From positions 1 to 6,068 of the forward strand of contig JAFTBD010000140.1 in NCBI GenBank assembly GCA_017455385.1: a stretch of 6,068 nucleotides of DNA. Direction: 5' to 3'. The notes under the pieces are model-generated. The model searched no databases, was not told the origin of the DNA, and saw only the letters and a program-made list of their open reading frames with translations. A program made the position numbers and the translations under genes. Below, piece after piece: positions 1 through 5,349 of the stretch. The number at the start of each line of letters is the position of its first letter. The stretch's first letter is position 1. This DNA comes from Clostridia bacterium (GTDB lineage Bacteria > Bacillota > Clostridia > Christensenellales > CAG-1252).

Positions 1-1
1 C

Positions 2-745
2 GTCCCCATCATCAATGCGGGCGACGGAGGGCATTGCCATCCCACGCAGACTTTGGCGGACCTTTTCACCATTTATCGTGAGAAGGGGACGTTCGATAAC
101 CTGACGGTCGGCTTCTGCGGCGACCTCAAATACGGCAGGACGGTGCATTCTCTCATCACCGCGATGTCGAGATATCAAAATGTCAAACTCGTCCTCATCT
201 CCCCGCAAGAGCTCAGGCTCCCGAACTATATGAAGCTCGGCGTCATCGAGAAGACGGGGATGGAATACGTCGAGACCGACGACCTCGAGAAGGCGATCCC
301 AGACCTCGACATCCTCTATATGACGAGGATCCAGCAGGAGCGTTTCGAGGACAGGACGGAGTACGAGAGGCTTAAAGACGCCTATATCCTCACCGAGGAG
401 AAGATGCGCCTCGCGAAGAAGGACGCTTGCGTCATGCACCCCCTCCCGAGGGTGAATGAGATCAGCGTGAAGGTGGACAACGATCCCCGTGCTTGCTATT
501 TCAAGCAGGTGGAGAACGGCAAATATATCCGCATGGCGCTCATTCTGAAACTCTTGGACGAGGCGAAAGACCCCGTGCGGAAGGATCTCCTTGAAGGACA
601 GGATGTTTTCACCTATGAAACGGGGTGTGAGAATCCGCGTTGTATCTCCAAGACCGAGCAGGAGCTCGCCCGTCTCTTCAAGGTGGTGGATCGCGCGGCG
701 AATATATGCCGTTGCGTGTATTGCGAGAAGCGCAAACACCTGTAA
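2..745 (+). CDS. pyrB: Aspartate carbamoyltransferase catalytic chain fused to a PyrI-like zinc module (5' end cut by the window)
   Basis: Catalyses carbamoyl phosphate + L-aspartate to N-carbamoylaspartate, the committed step of cytosolic pyrimidine synthesis. The fragment codes for 247 residues in a frame open to the window edge, so roughly the first 100-120 residues are missing. Visible catalytic-chain motifs are NAGDGGHCHPTQTL near the left edge, GDLKYGRTVHSL, ILYMTRIQQER and the carbamoyl-phosphate loop HPLPRVNEI. All match the E. coli-type catalytic chain closely. That chain would normally stop near RMALILKLLDE (about nt 560). Here it continues about 60 residues, through a short linker, into CENPRC...CVYC (Cys codons at 626, 641, 713 and 722). 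The C-x4-C, 23-residue, C-x2-C spacing equals that of the E. coli PyrI zinc domain as I recall it. The PyrI nucleotide-binding domain is absent. Enzyme identity is very secure; the lack of CTP/ATP control is inferred. Confidence 0.96.
   Translation, partial: VPIINAGDGGHCHPTQTLADLFTIYREKGTFDNLTVGFCGDLKYGRTVHSLITAMSRYQNVKLVLISPQELRLPNYMKLGVIEKTGMEYVETDDLEKAIPDLDILYMTRIQQERFEDRTEYERLKDAYILTEEKMRLAKKDACVMHPLPRVNEISVKVDNDPRACYFKQVENGKYIRMALILKLLDEAKDPVRKDLLEGQDVFTYETGCENPRCISKTEQELARLFKVVDRAANICRCVYCEKRKHL
611..745 (+). other. PyrI-type zinc-binding module at the C-terminus of PyrB
   Basis: This sub-region encodes the C-terminal tail of the PyrB fusion. Four cysteines in a C-x4-C and C-x2-C pattern, with residues such as CIS after the second cysteine and YCEK at the end, match the zinc domain of the ATCase regulatory chain. 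In E. coli that domain docks on the catalytic chain and holds the holoenzyme together. Here it is covalently attached, so it probably stabilises a catalytic trimer or hexamer. Metal binding is inferred from the motif alone. Confidence 0.85.
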
Positions 746-822
746 GGCAGGCGGGAAACAGAAGCGGGTAAATAGGAAATGCGAGCGCACGCATAAAGCC
801 CGCGTACGCACGTCCGCAGGAA

Positions 823-859
823 GCGCCGAAAAGTGGAATAATGCTGATTTTCAGGGCGC
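823..859 (+). terminator. Imperfect inverted repeat after pyrB, possible terminator or operator
   Basis: GCGCCGAAAA (823-832) pairs with TTTTC (848-852) and GGCGC (855-859), with a two-base bulge and a 15-base loop. The run TTTGACTTTTT follows only several bases later and overlaps the -35 box of the next promoter, so this is a poor intrinsic terminator. It ends 6 nt before that -35 box, so it could instead act on initiation. Only the base pairing is seen; the role is uncertain. Confidence 0.3.
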
Positions 860-865
860 ATTCAT

Positions 866-895
866 TTGACTTTTTCGAGGGGCGCATGATAAAAT
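866..895 (+). promoter_or_regulatory. Sigma70/sigmaA promoter of the purine operon
   Basis: The -35 box TTGACT (866-871) and -10 box TAAAAT (890-895) are separated by 18 bases. TG at 887-888 followed by one base gives an extended -10 element. Transcription would start near 902, leaving a leader of about 90 nt before purE. The position between pyrB and purE suggests that the purine genes have their own promoter and do not depend on pyrB read-through. The assignment rests on consensus match only. Confidence 0.72.
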
Positions 896-918
896 CAAAC
901 TGTCGAATGAAAGGCTCG

Positions 919-975
919 TTCGGCGGATGGAACCGAGTGCCTTCCGACGAGGCGAAACGCCCCGTTTTCGGAAGG
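919..975 (+). promoter_or_regulatory. Structured 5' leader of the purine operon with a strong hairpin
   Basis: A long hairpin forms between CCTTCCGA (940-947) and TCGGAAGG (968-975). It is capped by an inner GGCG-AAA-CGCC stem (951-961), with two further pairs (948-964 and 949-963) and one A.C mismatch between them. A weaker stem lies just upstream, with TCGG (920-923) against CCGA (933-936). An alternative pairing of GGAA (929-932) with TTCC (942-945) would disrupt both, so two exclusive folds are possible. No T-run follows the main hairpin, so it is not an intrinsic terminator. Its 3' arm ends 7 nt before the purE Shine-Dalgarno. I do not recognise guanine, PRPP or ZTP riboswitch consensus elements. 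Confidence 0.45.
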
Positions 976-982
976 AGAAAAG

Positions 983-987
983 AGGAG
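983..987 (+). promoter_or_regulatory. purE ribosome binding site
   Basis: AGGAG sits 5 nt before the ATG at 993 and decides this start over an in-frame ATG at 927. The earlier ATG has no good Shine-Dalgarno, and using it would add 22 residues of unconserved basic sequence to PurE. Confidence 0.8.
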
Positions 988-992
988 ATCTT

Positions 993-1481
993 ATGAGAAA
1001 AGTCGGTCTTATCATGGGGAGTGACAGCGATCTGCCGATCGTGGAGAAGGCTGTTGCCGCCCTGAAAGAGCTCGGTATCGAATACGAAGCGCACGTGTAT
1101 TCCGCGCATCGTACGCCCGACCAAGTGGACGCATTCACAGCGGGGGCATACGACAACGGGTTCGGTGTGCTCATATGCTTCGCGGGTATGGCGGCGCACC
1201 TCGCAGGAGCCGTCGCCGCGAGAACGGTGCTTCCCGTCATCGGGGTGCCCTGCAAGTCCGCGGCGCTCGACGGAATGGACGCATTGCTGTCCACCGTGCA
1301 GATGCCGAGCGGCATACCGGTCGCCACCGTGGCGATCAACGGCGGGGCAAATGCAGCTATCCTTGCCGCCGAGATACTGGCGGTGTACGACAGCGCATTG
1401 CAAGAAAAGTTGAAAGCGAAAAGAAAGAGCGATGCCGATAAGGTACTCAGCAAAGACGCAGATCTGCTTGGAAGGTTATAA
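993..1481 (+). CDS. purE: N5-carboxyaminoimidazole ribonucleotide mutase (class I PurE)
   Basis: Catalyses conversion of N5-CAIR to CAIR in de novo purine synthesis. The protein has 162 residues, the normal length for the small single-domain octameric enzyme. Family motifs in order are IMGSDSD (7-13), VYSAHRTPD (35-43) with the catalytic His39, AGMAAHLAG (64-72), PVIGVP (81-86), the segment GMDALLSTVQMPSGIPVAT (94-112) and NGGANAA (116-122). The SAHRTP form marks class I (mutase) enzymes; class II AIR carboxylases carry a different sequence there. Class I normally needs PurK to supply N5-CAIR, and no purK is present in this window. purE is the first gene of the operon, about 90 nt downstream of the predicted transcription start, behind a structured leader. 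It is separated from purC by 63 bp. Identity is very secure; the PurK dependence is unresolved. Confidence 0.97.
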   Translation: MRKVGLIMGSDSDLPIVEKAVAALKELGIEYEAHVYSAHRTPDQVDAFTAGAYDNGFGVLICFAGMAAHLAGAVAARTVLPVIGVPCKSAALDGMDALLSTVQMPSGIPVATVAINGGANAAILAAEILAVYDSALQEKLKAKRKSDADKVLSKDADLLGRL

Positions 1482-1485
1482 ACCG

Positions 1486-1508
1486 ACAAGGACGACTGCG
1501 TCTTTTGT
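1486..1508 (+). terminator. Weak terminator-like hairpin between purE and purC
   Basis: GACG (1491-1494) pairs with CGTC (1499-1502) around an ACTG loop. The pairing extends weakly outward, ACAAG against TTTTGT with one bulged T, and the 3' side is the T-rich run TCTTTTGTT. The stem has only four strong pairs, so full termination is unlikely. It could attenuate transcription, set the purE to purC ratio, or mark an RNA-processing point. The sequence after it (1509-1530) is AT-rich but holds no convincing promoter. Confidence 0.3.
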
Positions 1509-1544
1509 TATATATGAGAAAAATATAAAAGGAAGGAGCAAATT

Positions 1545-2234
1545 ATGAAGAAAGAACTTGTTTACACCGGTAAGACCAAGAACGTTTACGCGCTGGAGAA
1601 CGGCAACTACCTTTTGAAATTCAAGGACGACTGTACGGGAAAAGACGGCGTCTTCGACCCGGGCGAAAATTCCGTCGGGCTCACCATCGAAGGTGTGGGC
1701 GACGTGAACCTTCGTATGTCCATCTATTTCTTCGAGAAGATCAATGCGGCGGGCATCAAGACGCATTACGTCAGCGCCGATCTCAAAGAGACCACGATGG
1801 AGGTTCTTCCCGCCAAGGTATTCGGCAAAGGACTCGAGGTCATCTGCCGTCACAAGGCGGTCGGCAGCTTTTACCGCAGATACAGCGATTACATCGAGGA
1901 GGGCGCGGATCTTCCCGCCTACGTCGAGACCACTTTCAAGAATGACGAGAAGGGCGATCCCCTCGTCACGAAGGACGGACTCATCGCTCTTAACGTGATG
2001 AGCGCGAAGCAGTACGACGACATCAAGGTCATGACGCAGAAGATCACCGCTATCGTTGCGGACGATCTCAAGGAGAAAGGTCTCGTGCTCTATGATATCA
2101 AGTTCGAGTTCGGCTACGATAAAGACGGCAACGTGATGCTCATCGACGAGATCGCCTCGGGCAATATGCGCGTATATAAGGACGGCAAATACGTCGATCC
2201 GATGACGCTTTCGGAGCTTTTCTTCGCGAAATAA
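1545..2234 (+). CDS. purC: Phosphoribosylaminoimidazole-succinocarboxamide (SAICAR) synthase, divergent
   Basis: Catalyses CAIR + L-aspartate + ATP to SAICAR. The start at 1545 has GGAAGGAG (1531-1538) just upstream. The product has 229 residues, close to the usual 235-240. Visible family features are the ATP-grasp-like N-terminus YTGKTKNVY (7-15), LLKFKDD (23-29), the central VICRHKAVGSFYRR (99-112) corresponding to the usual VVRNxxAGSL motif, KNDEKGDPLV (132-141), and the signature LYDIKFEFG (182-190) followed by LIDEIA (199-204). It differs from typical PurC: the usual DExSPDxxRLWD block reads DEIASGNMRVYKDG, there are about eight extra residues around 36-48, and the C-terminal helix region after the DxxR segment is missing. 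The position between purE and purF supports the function. The divergence may be lineage-specific rather than functional. Confidence 0.93.
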   Translation: MKKELVYTGKTKNVYALENGNYLLKFKDDCTGKDGVFDPGENSVGLTIEGVGDVNLRMSIYFFEKINAAGIKTHYVSADLKETTMEVLPAKVFGKGLEVICRHKAVGSFYRRYSDYIEEGADLPAYVETTFKNDEKGDPLVTKDGLIALNVMSAKQYDDIKVMTQKITAIVADDLKEKGLVLYDIKFEFGYDKDGNVMLIDEIASGNMRVYKDGKYVDPMTLSELFFAK

Positions 2235-2240
2235 GGAGGT
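2233..2240 (+). promoter_or_regulatory. purF ribosome binding site, supporting a TTG start
   Basis: AAGGAGGT is a perfect Shine-Dalgarno and overlaps the purC stop codon (2232-2234). It lies 6 nt before the TTG at 2247. That purC stop is also in frame with purF, and no other start codon falls between it and the TTG, so purF cannot begin further upstream. Confidence 0.88.
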
Positions 2241-2246
2241 AGAAAG

Positions 2247-3671
2247 TTGGGAGGCTTTTTCGGCTGTGCGAGCCGTTCGGACGCCCTCTCGGACGTCTTC
2301 TACGGGACGGATTATCATTCGCATCTCGGCACTCATCGCGGCGGTATCGCCATGCATGACGACGAGATCGGCTTGCAACGGGAAATACACAGCATAGAGA
2401 ATTCGCCTTTTAGGACGAAGTTCGAGCAGGTCTTCGGAAAGATGAAGGGCAGGTCGGGCATCGGCGTCATCAGCGACCGCGATCCTCAGCCGCTCCTCAT
2501 TCGTTCGAGGATGGGGACTTACGCCATCTGTTACGTGGGGCTCATCACCAACGCTCAGGAGCTCATCGACAAGTACCTCGTCGACTGTTGCGGTCATTTC
2601 GACGCGATGACGGGCGGCGAGATCAATTCCACCGAGCTTCTCGCGGTCATGATCAATAAGAAAGAGAGCTTTATCGAAGGCATCAAGTTCGTGCAGCAAA
2701 TGATCGAGGGAAGCGCCTCGATATTGATCTTGACGGAGCGTGGCTCCCTGATCGCGGCGCGCGACCGCTACGGCAGACATCCCGTCGCCGTCGGCAAAGG
2801 GGAGAAGGGGTATTGCGTCTCCTTCGAGGCATTCGCTTATAAGAAGCTCGGCTATGAGGACGAGAAAGAGCTCGGTCCCGGGGAGATCGTGGAGGTCACC
2901 GCGGACGGCGTCACTCAGCTCGCGAAGCCGGGCGACAAGATGCGTATCTGTTCCTTCCTGTGGAGTTATTACGGCTATCCGACCTCTACCTACGAGGGCG
3001 TGAACGTGGAGATGATGCGTTATAGGAACGGCGCCATCATGGCGGATCACGACAAGGAGGATCCCACCTTGAAAGAGGTCGACCACGTCAGCGGCGTCCC
3101 CGACTCGGGCACCTCGCACGCCATCGGCTACGCGAATCGAAGCGCGCTGCCCTTCGCGCGTCCTTTTATCAAATACACCCCGACTTGGTCGAGGAGTTTC
3201 ACCCCCTCGGAGCAGTCCACGAGAAACCAAGTCGCCCGCATGAAGCAGATCCCGATCCACGAGCTCATCCACGACAAGAAGATGCTCATCATCGACGATT
3301 CCATCGTGCGCGGCACCCAGATCGGCAGGACGGTGGACTTCCTGTATTCGCACGGCGCGAAAGAGGTGCATATGCGCTCCGCTTGTCCGCCTATCATGTA
3401 TAGCTGCAAATACCTCAATTTCTCTCGGGCGACGAGCAATATGGAGCTCATCGCGCGTCGGGTCATTATGGAGCTCGAAGGGGAAGATGGATTCAAGCAT
3501 TTGGAAGAATACAGCGATGGCAAGACCGAGAGGGGCAAGAACCTCAGGAAGGTCCTCTGCGAGAAACTGAATCTGACGTCCATCGACTTCCAGTCCTTGG
3601 AGGGCGTCATCGAAGCCATCGGACTGGATCCTTGCAAACTATGCACCTATTGTTGGAACGGGAGAGAATGA
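2247..3671 (+). CDS. purF: Amidophosphoribosyltransferase-family protein (PurF) with a degenerate glutaminase site
   Basis: The family makes 5-phosphoribosylamine from PRPP and glutamine, the first step of purine synthesis. Length is 474 residues, normal for PurF. The C-terminal PRTase half is well kept: VSGVPDSGTSHAIGYA (281-296) and the PRPP loop LIIDDSIVRGTQ (347-358). Cysteines matching the 4Fe-4S ligands of the B. subtilis enzyme are also present: Cys235 (ICS), Cys387 (PPIMYSC) and the C-x2-C-x2-C at 463-469. The N-terminal Ntn-hydrolase domain is recognisable (RDRYGRHPVA, 172-181), but it starts MGGFFG where the usual mature protein starts CGVFG. The nucleophile Cys is therefore Gly2. 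The HxRYxT glutamine-binding segment is deleted (GIGVISDRDP, 71-80), HNGN reads YVGL (96-99), and SSDTE reads INSTE (126-130). Cys7 is one possible substitute nucleophile, but it does not align with the catalytic position. Glutamine hydrolysis is probably lost, so ammonia from solution or a partner is likely used. Family membership is secure; the exact substrate is inferred. Confidence 0.93.
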   Translation: MGGFFGCASRSDALSDVFYGTDYHSHLGTHRGGIAMHDDEIGLQREIHSIENSPFRTKFEQVFGKMKGRSGIGVISDRDPQPLLIRSRMGTYAICYVGLITNAQELIDKYLVDCCGHFDAMTGGEINSTELLAVMINKKESFIEGIKFVQQMIEGSASILILTERGSLIAARDRYGRHPVAVGKGEKGYCVSFEAFAYKKLGYEDEKELGPGEIVEVTADGVTQLAKPGDKMRICSFLWSYYGYPTSTYEGVNVEMMRYRNGAIMADHDKEDPTLKEVDHVSGVPDSGTSHAIGYANRSALPFARPFIKYTPTWSRSFTPSEQSTRNQVARMKQIPIHELIHDKKMLIIDDSIVRGTQIGRTVDFLYSHGAKEVHMRSACPPIMYSCKYLNFSRATSNMELIARRVIMELEGEDGFKHLEEYSDGKTERGKNLRKVLCEKLNLTSIDFQSLEGVIEAIGLDPCKLCTYCWNGRE

Positions 3672-3672
3672 T

Positions 3673-4716
3673 ATGAACGAGAAATCCAAGTCCGAAGCCT
3701 ACGCTTCCGCAGGCGTAGACATCACCGCCGGATACAAAGCGGTGGAACTGATGAAACAGCACGTCAAGAGGACGGAGACCAAAGGTGTCTATTCGGATAT
3801 CGGCGGCTTCGGCGGGCTATTCGAGCCCGACCTCACGGGCATATCCACCCCCGTTCTCGTCAGCGGGACGGACGGCGTCGGCACGAAGCTGAAGATCGCC
3901 TTTCTGACGGATAAGCACGACACGGTGGGCATCGACTGCGTGGCGATGTGCGTCAACGACGTCATCTGCTGCGGCGCGAGACCGCTCTTTTTCCTCGACT
4001 ATATCGCCTGCGGGAAGAATATCCCCGAGCGTATCGCCGACATCGTGAAAGGAGTTGCGGACGGATGCGTGCAAGCGGGCGCGGCGCTCATCGGCGGCGA
4101 GACTGCCGAGATGCCGGGCTTCTATCCCGAGGACGAATACGATCTCGCGGGCTACTGCACGGGCATCGTGGACAAGAAGAAGATCATCGACAATAAGAGG
4201 ATGGCGGAGGGCGACGTCATGATCGCGCTCCCGTCGAGCGGCGTCCATTCCAATGGATTCTCCCTCGTCAGGAAGGTATTCGACGTGGAGAACGCCGACC
4301 TCAAAGCGCCTGTCGCGGAGCTCGGCGGCAAGTCTCTCGGCGAGACCCTCATCACCCCGACGAAGATATACGTGAAGCCCATCTTGGCGCTCCTCAAAGA
4401 GGTGGACGTCAAAGGCATCTCGCATATCACGGGCGGCGGCTTCTACGAGAATATTCCCCGCAGCATCCCGAATGGACTCACGGCGCGTATCGAGAAAAAG
4501 GCAGTCAGGATCCTCGATATTTTCAAGTATATTCGGAAAGTCGGCGGCATCTCGGAGCGCGATATGTTCAATACCTTCAATATGGGGGTCGGCATGAGCG
4601 TGGTGGTGCCCGCGGCGGATGCGGATCGCGCCCTCGCGATACTTCACGAAAACGGCGAAGACGCTTACGTCATCGGCAAGATCGTTCGCGGCGAAGACAA
4701 GATCGAGATCGTTTGA
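3673..4716 (+). CDS. purM: Phosphoribosylformylglycinamidine cyclo-ligase (AIR synthase)
   Basis: Closes the imidazole ring: FGAM + ATP to AIR + ADP + Pi. The product has 347 residues, the standard length. Motifs in order are YASAGVDITAGYKAVELM (10-27), YSDIGGFGGLFE (40-51), the glycine-rich ATP segment LVSGTDGVGTKLKIA (62-76), DCVAMCVNDVICCGARPL (88-105) with FFLDYIACGK (106-115), IGGETAEMPGFY (140-151), LPSSGVHSNGFSLVRK (186-201), HITGGGFYENIPR (251-263) and FNTFNMGVGM (299-308). The ATG follows the purF stop after a single base. The ribosome site GGGAGAG (3660-3666) lies inside purF, so translation is probably coupled. The protein looks fully functional, with no missing motif. Confidence 0.98.
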   Translation: MNEKSKSEAYASAGVDITAGYKAVELMKQHVKRTETKGVYSDIGGFGGLFEPDLTGISTPVLVSGTDGVGTKLKIAFLTDKHDTVGIDCVAMCVNDVICCGARPLFFLDYIACGKNIPERIADIVKGVADGCVQAGAALIGGETAEMPGFYPEDEYDLAGYCTGIVDKKKIIDNKRMAEGDVMIALPSSGVHSNGFSLVRKVFDVENADLKAPVAELGGKSLGETLITPTKIYVKPILALLKEVDVKGISHITGGGFYENIPRSIPNGLTARIEKKAVRILDIFKYIRKVGGISERDMFNTFNMGVGMSVVVPAADADRALAILHENGEDAYVIGKIVRGEDKIEIV

Positions 4717-4719
4717 CAG

Positions 4720-4725
4720 AAGGAG
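4720..4725 (+). promoter_or_regulatory. purN ribosome binding site
   Basis: AAGGAG lies 9 nt before the ATG at 4735, in the 18 bp gap after the purM stop. It supports the first ATG as the purN start. Confidence 0.8.
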
Positions 4726-4734
4726 CATTCCGAA

Positions 4735-5349
4735 ATGATAAAAATAGCGGTATTGGTATCAGGCGGAGGCACGAACCTCCAAGCCCTCATCGACGCGGAG
4801 AGGCAGGGCGTCATCCGTAGCGGGACGCTGTCGCTCGTCGTGTCAAACAACGCGAATGCTTACGCCGTGGAGCGGGCAAAAGCGGCGGGCATCGAGAGCC
4901 GTGTGCTTCTCAAAAGGGACTTTCCCTCGCAGGAAGCCTTCGAGGACGCCTTGATCAATACGCTTAAAGAGAAGGGCATCGAGTTTGTCGTTCTTGCGGG
5001 ATTTATGAGTATCCTCGGCAAACGATTTATCGATGCCTACGAGGGACGCATCATCAACGTGCATCCCGCCCTCATCCCTTCTTTCTGCGGGAAAGGGTAT
5101 TACGGTCTTCGCGTGCACGAGGAAGCCTTGAAGAAGGGCGTGAAAGTCACGGGCGCGACGGTCCATTACGTCAATGAGATCGCGGACGGAGGCGAGATCA
5201 TCGCGCAGAAAGCGGTGCGCGTCCTGAAAAACGATACGCCCGAGACCTTGCAAAAGAGAGTGATGCGGCAGGCGGAATGGATCATCCTGCCGAGAGCGAC
5301 CGAGATGGTCTGCAAGAAATTATCCAAAACAAAGGGGGAGAATGTATGA
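4735..5349 (+). CDS. purN: Phosphoribosylglycinamide formyltransferase, folate-dependent (GART)
   Basis: Transfers the formyl group of 10-formyl-tetrahydrofolate to GAR, giving FGAR. The product has 204 residues, near the usual 190-215. The N-terminal phosphate-binding loop is VLVSGGGTNLQALI (6-19). The catalytic triad known from E. coli PurN (Asn, His, Asp) is present as INVHP with Asn108 and His110, and Asp151 in EIADGGEII (148-156). The segment SFCGKGYYGLRVHEEAL (116-132) follows the INVHP motif; E. coli PurN has different residues there, and I associate this form with clostridial relatives. The stop codon overlaps the start of the next gene (ATGA, 5346-5349), so the two are likely translationally coupled. 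The enzyme needs formyl-folate, which implies a one-carbon folate pathway in the cell. Confidence 0.97.
   Translation: MIKIAVLVSGGGTNLQALIDAERQGVIRSGTLSLVVSNNANAYAVERAKAAGIESRVLLKRDFPSQEAFEDALINTLKEKGIEFVVLAGFMSILGKRFIDAYEGRIINVHPALIPSFCGKGYYGLRVHEEALKKGVKVTGATVHYVNEIADGGEIIAQKAVRVLKNDTPETLQKRVMRQAEWIILPRATEMVCKKLSKTKGENV
5334..5340 (+). promoter_or_regulatory. Ribosome binding site of the IMP cyclohydrolase gene, inside purN
   Basis: GGGGGAG lies 5 nt before the ATG at 5346 and within the last codons of purN. It fixes this start and rejects an in-frame upstream start near 5277 that would overlap purN by about 70 bases. Confidence 0.72.

Noticed and set aside
874..923. CGAA/TTCG elements near the transcription start as a possible PurR PurBox
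   Set aside because: Only the four- to six-base core matches. The A/T-rich flanks of the Bacillus-type PurBox are missing and the spacing of the pair does not fit.
927..992. Upstream ATG extending PurE by 22 residues
   Set aside because: The extension is unconserved, lies in the leader hairpin and lacks a good Shine-Dalgarno. The ATG at 993 has one and begins next to the family's first conserved motif.
746..992. Known riboswitch (guanine, PRPP/ykkC, ZTP/pfl) in the pyrB-purE gap
   Set aside because: None of the conserved loop or junction sequences I know for these classes could be found by eye. A covariance-model scan would settle it.
678..1489. Two - strand open frames crossing the pyrB-purE gap and purE
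   Set aside because: Both overlap purE antisense, lack ribosome sites and recognisable domains, and run through the + strand promoter.
1505..1530. Internal promoter in the AT-rich stretch before purC
   Set aside because: TTGTTA and TATAAA are only 13 bases apart, too short for a functional sigma70 spacer.
2259..2267. PurF Cys7 (TGT at 2265) as the standard N-terminal nucleophile after a short propeptide
   Set aside because: Aligned with other PurF proteins, GGFFG occupies the CGVFG position, so Cys7 falls several residues too late. The other glutaminase residues are missing as well.
1476..3500. Long open frame on the - strand (about 674 codons) opposite purC and purF
   Set aside because: It lies fully antisense to two clearly conserved genes, has the Asp/His/Arg/Val-rich composition typical of a GC-rich antisense frame, and has no recognisable motif or ribosome site.
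3817..4728. Open frame of about 300 codons on the - strand opposite purM
   Set aside because: It is antisense to purM and made of the same acidic/basic repeat-like composition with no family motif. It is a codon-use shadow.
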